Shown piece after piece: positions 13,710 through 14,422 of a DNA stretch of 14,422 bases; positions within the stretch are counted from its first letter, which is position 1; each line of letters begins with the position of its first letter. The notes beneath the pieces were generated by a model, which was given only the letters and a program-made list of their open reading frames with translations, made no database searches and was not told the DNA's origin. The DNA comes from DAOTVY01 sp041082245. Lineage in GTDB: Bacteria; Chloroflexota; Chloroflexia; DTKN01. The stretch covers positions 1-14,422 of the forward strand of contig JBDOIE010000140.1 of the NCBI GenBank assembly GCA_041082245.1, written 5' to 3'. A program made the position numbers and the translations under genes.

Positions 13710-14335
13710 CCACGCAACTCTGGCTTGTCCGCCACGGCGATGCCCTCCATCACCACACCGGGCAACTCCCGTGGCCGGACGCTCCCTTGAGCGAGGAGGG
13801 GCAACGACAGGCCCGGGCGCTTGCCGCGCGTTTCCGCCGGATGGAAGGGATCGACGGGGTCTTTTCCAGCCCGCACCGACGCGCCTGGGAGACGGCGCTC
13901 CCGATCGCGGAAGCGCTCTGGCTCCCGCTCGTGGCGGACGAGGCGCTGGGCGAGATGGACTTTGGGGAAGCCGGTGGTCTGACGATGGAGGAGTTCCGCG
14001 ACCTGTGGCCAGACCTTTACCCCGTGTGGGAAGATCGCACTCGACTCGATTTCCGCTGGCCCGGCGGAGAGTCGCGCGCCGAGTTTGCGGAGCGCGCCGT
14101 GCGGGCGATGGAGGCCCTTGCTGCCGCCCACGACGGCCGGCGCATCGTGGTCGTTTCCCACACCGGCATCCTCTGCGGGTACCTGGCACACCTTTTCCTC
14201 GGGAGCGCCCGCCGATGGCGCGAATTCCTGCTGCGGCCGGCTTCGGTCACCTGTGTCCAGGTCGATGCCGACGGGCCGCGCCTCCTGCTGCGGGACGACG
14301 TCTCGCACCTCGAATCCGGAGGTCCCGATGGGTGA
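13706..14335 (+). CDS. Histidine phosphatase superfamily protein (phosphoglycerate mutase/CobC-like)
   Basis: This 209-residue phosphatase uses a phospho-histidine intermediate. LVRHGDA holds the nucleophile His10 within the RHG motif. SSPHRRAWETA supplies Arg59, LGEMDFGEAGG supplies the proton donor Glu83, and VVSHTG supplies His152. The E-x-D-F-G-E block resembles alpha-ribazole phosphatases (CobC) and broad-specificity phosphatases more than glycolytic mutases, but no cobalamin genes are nearby, so the substrate stays open. The GTG at 13706 is chosen because it overlaps the upstream stop as GTGA, has GAGGAGGA just before it, and places the RHG motif at the normal distance. Its 3' end overlaps the next gene by 8 bases, so all three genes of the operon are probably translationally coupled. 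Confidence 0.92.
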   Translation: MTTQLWLVRHGDALHHHTGQLPWPDAPLSEEGQRQARALAARFRRMEGIDGVFSSPHRRAWETALPIAEALWLPLVADEALGEMDFGEAGGLTMEEFRDLWPDLYPVWEDRTRLDFRWPGGESRAEFAERAVRAMEALAAAHDGRRIVVVSHTGILCGYLAHLFLGSARRWREFLLRPASVTCVQVDADGPRLLLRDDVSHLESGGPDG

Positions 14336-14422
14336 ACGCATCCGCACCTTCGTCGCCGTAGAACTTCCGCCGGCCGTGCAGCATGGCCTGGCCCGGGTGC
14401 AGGAGCAGCTGAAGCGCAGCCG
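14328..14422 (+). CDS. thpR: RNA 2',3'-cyclic phosphodiesterase, LigT/ThpR family (5' part only)
   Basis: Only the first 31 codons lie in the window, starting MGERIRTFVAVELPPAV and continuing with GLARVQEQLKR. The R-x-F-V/I-A-V/I-x-L-P start followed by an amphipathic helix is characteristic of the ThpR/LigT 2H phosphoesterases, which act on 2',3'-cyclic phosphate RNA ends. Neither catalytic H-x-T/S motif is within the window, so the call rests on the N-terminus alone. GGAGG lies 5 bases before the ATG, inside the end of the phosphatase gene, and the two genes overlap by 8 bases. Confidence 0.75.
   Translation, partial: MGERIRTFVAVELPPAVQHGLARVQEQLKRS

Noticed and set aside
13002..14189. A 395-codon minus-strand frame opposite endonuclease III and the histidine phosphatase
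   Set aside because: It is Arg/Pro-rich antisense translation of two well-supported genes.

Overview
The window is GC-rich bacterial DNA in which nearly every base belongs to a tightly packed gene. I infer a member of the Chloroflexota, probably thermophilic. The best clue is the solute-binding lipoprotein, whose lipobox cysteine is followed by a long Thr/Pro-rich tether of a kind common in that phylum. Close-to-consensus sigma-70 promoters, many GTG starts and a strong GC bias at third codon positions fit but prove nothing. No rRNA, tRNA, CRISPR array, insertion sequence or prophage gene was seen, so this looks like ordinary chromosome and not an accessory island.

Layout from left to right. 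(1) A minus-strand proteostasis operon: small heat-shock protein Hsp20, then Lon protease (245-3248). (2) Divergent from it, a plus-strand three-gene operon (3456-6886): a UPF0104/YbhN-like integral membrane protein, an FAD-dependent amine-oxidase-like oxidoreductase and a UbiA-family prenyltransferase. (3) A convergent spacer with hairpins. (4) A monocistronic minus-strand family-5 ABC solute-binding lipoprotein (7186-8952), with a consensus promoter, an operator-like palindrome and a possible leader peptide. (5) Divergent from it, a plus-strand operon (9214-12362): DUF362/ferredoxin protein, HAD-IIA phosphatase and a two-domain RsmC-like methyltransferase. (6) A minus-strand acylphosphatase (12642-12920). 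(7) Divergent from it, a plus-strand operon of endonuclease III, histidine phosphatase and the start of RNA 2',3'-cyclic phosphodiesterase ThpR, which runs off the right edge (13038-14422).

Regulation is unusually readable. All three divergent intergenic regions carry back-to-back sigma-70 promoters whose -35 hexamers face each other, 8, 1 and 1 bp apart. In the first pair the two -35 boxes form the arms of a perfect 20-bp palindrome. These promoters also settle two start codons: the first in-frame ATGs of the DUF362 gene and of the acylphosphatase gene lie inside -10 boxes, so the real starts are internal and each has a Shine-Dalgarno sequence. The Hsp20 leader can fold so that its ribosome-binding site is paired, which suggests an RNA thermometer.

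I found no clearly new multi-gene defence or mobile system. The best candidates for undescribed biology are the UPF0104/FAD oxidoreductase/UbiA operon, a plausible uncharacterised polyprenyl-lipid pathway, and the regulatory architecture around Hsp20 and the solute-binding protein.
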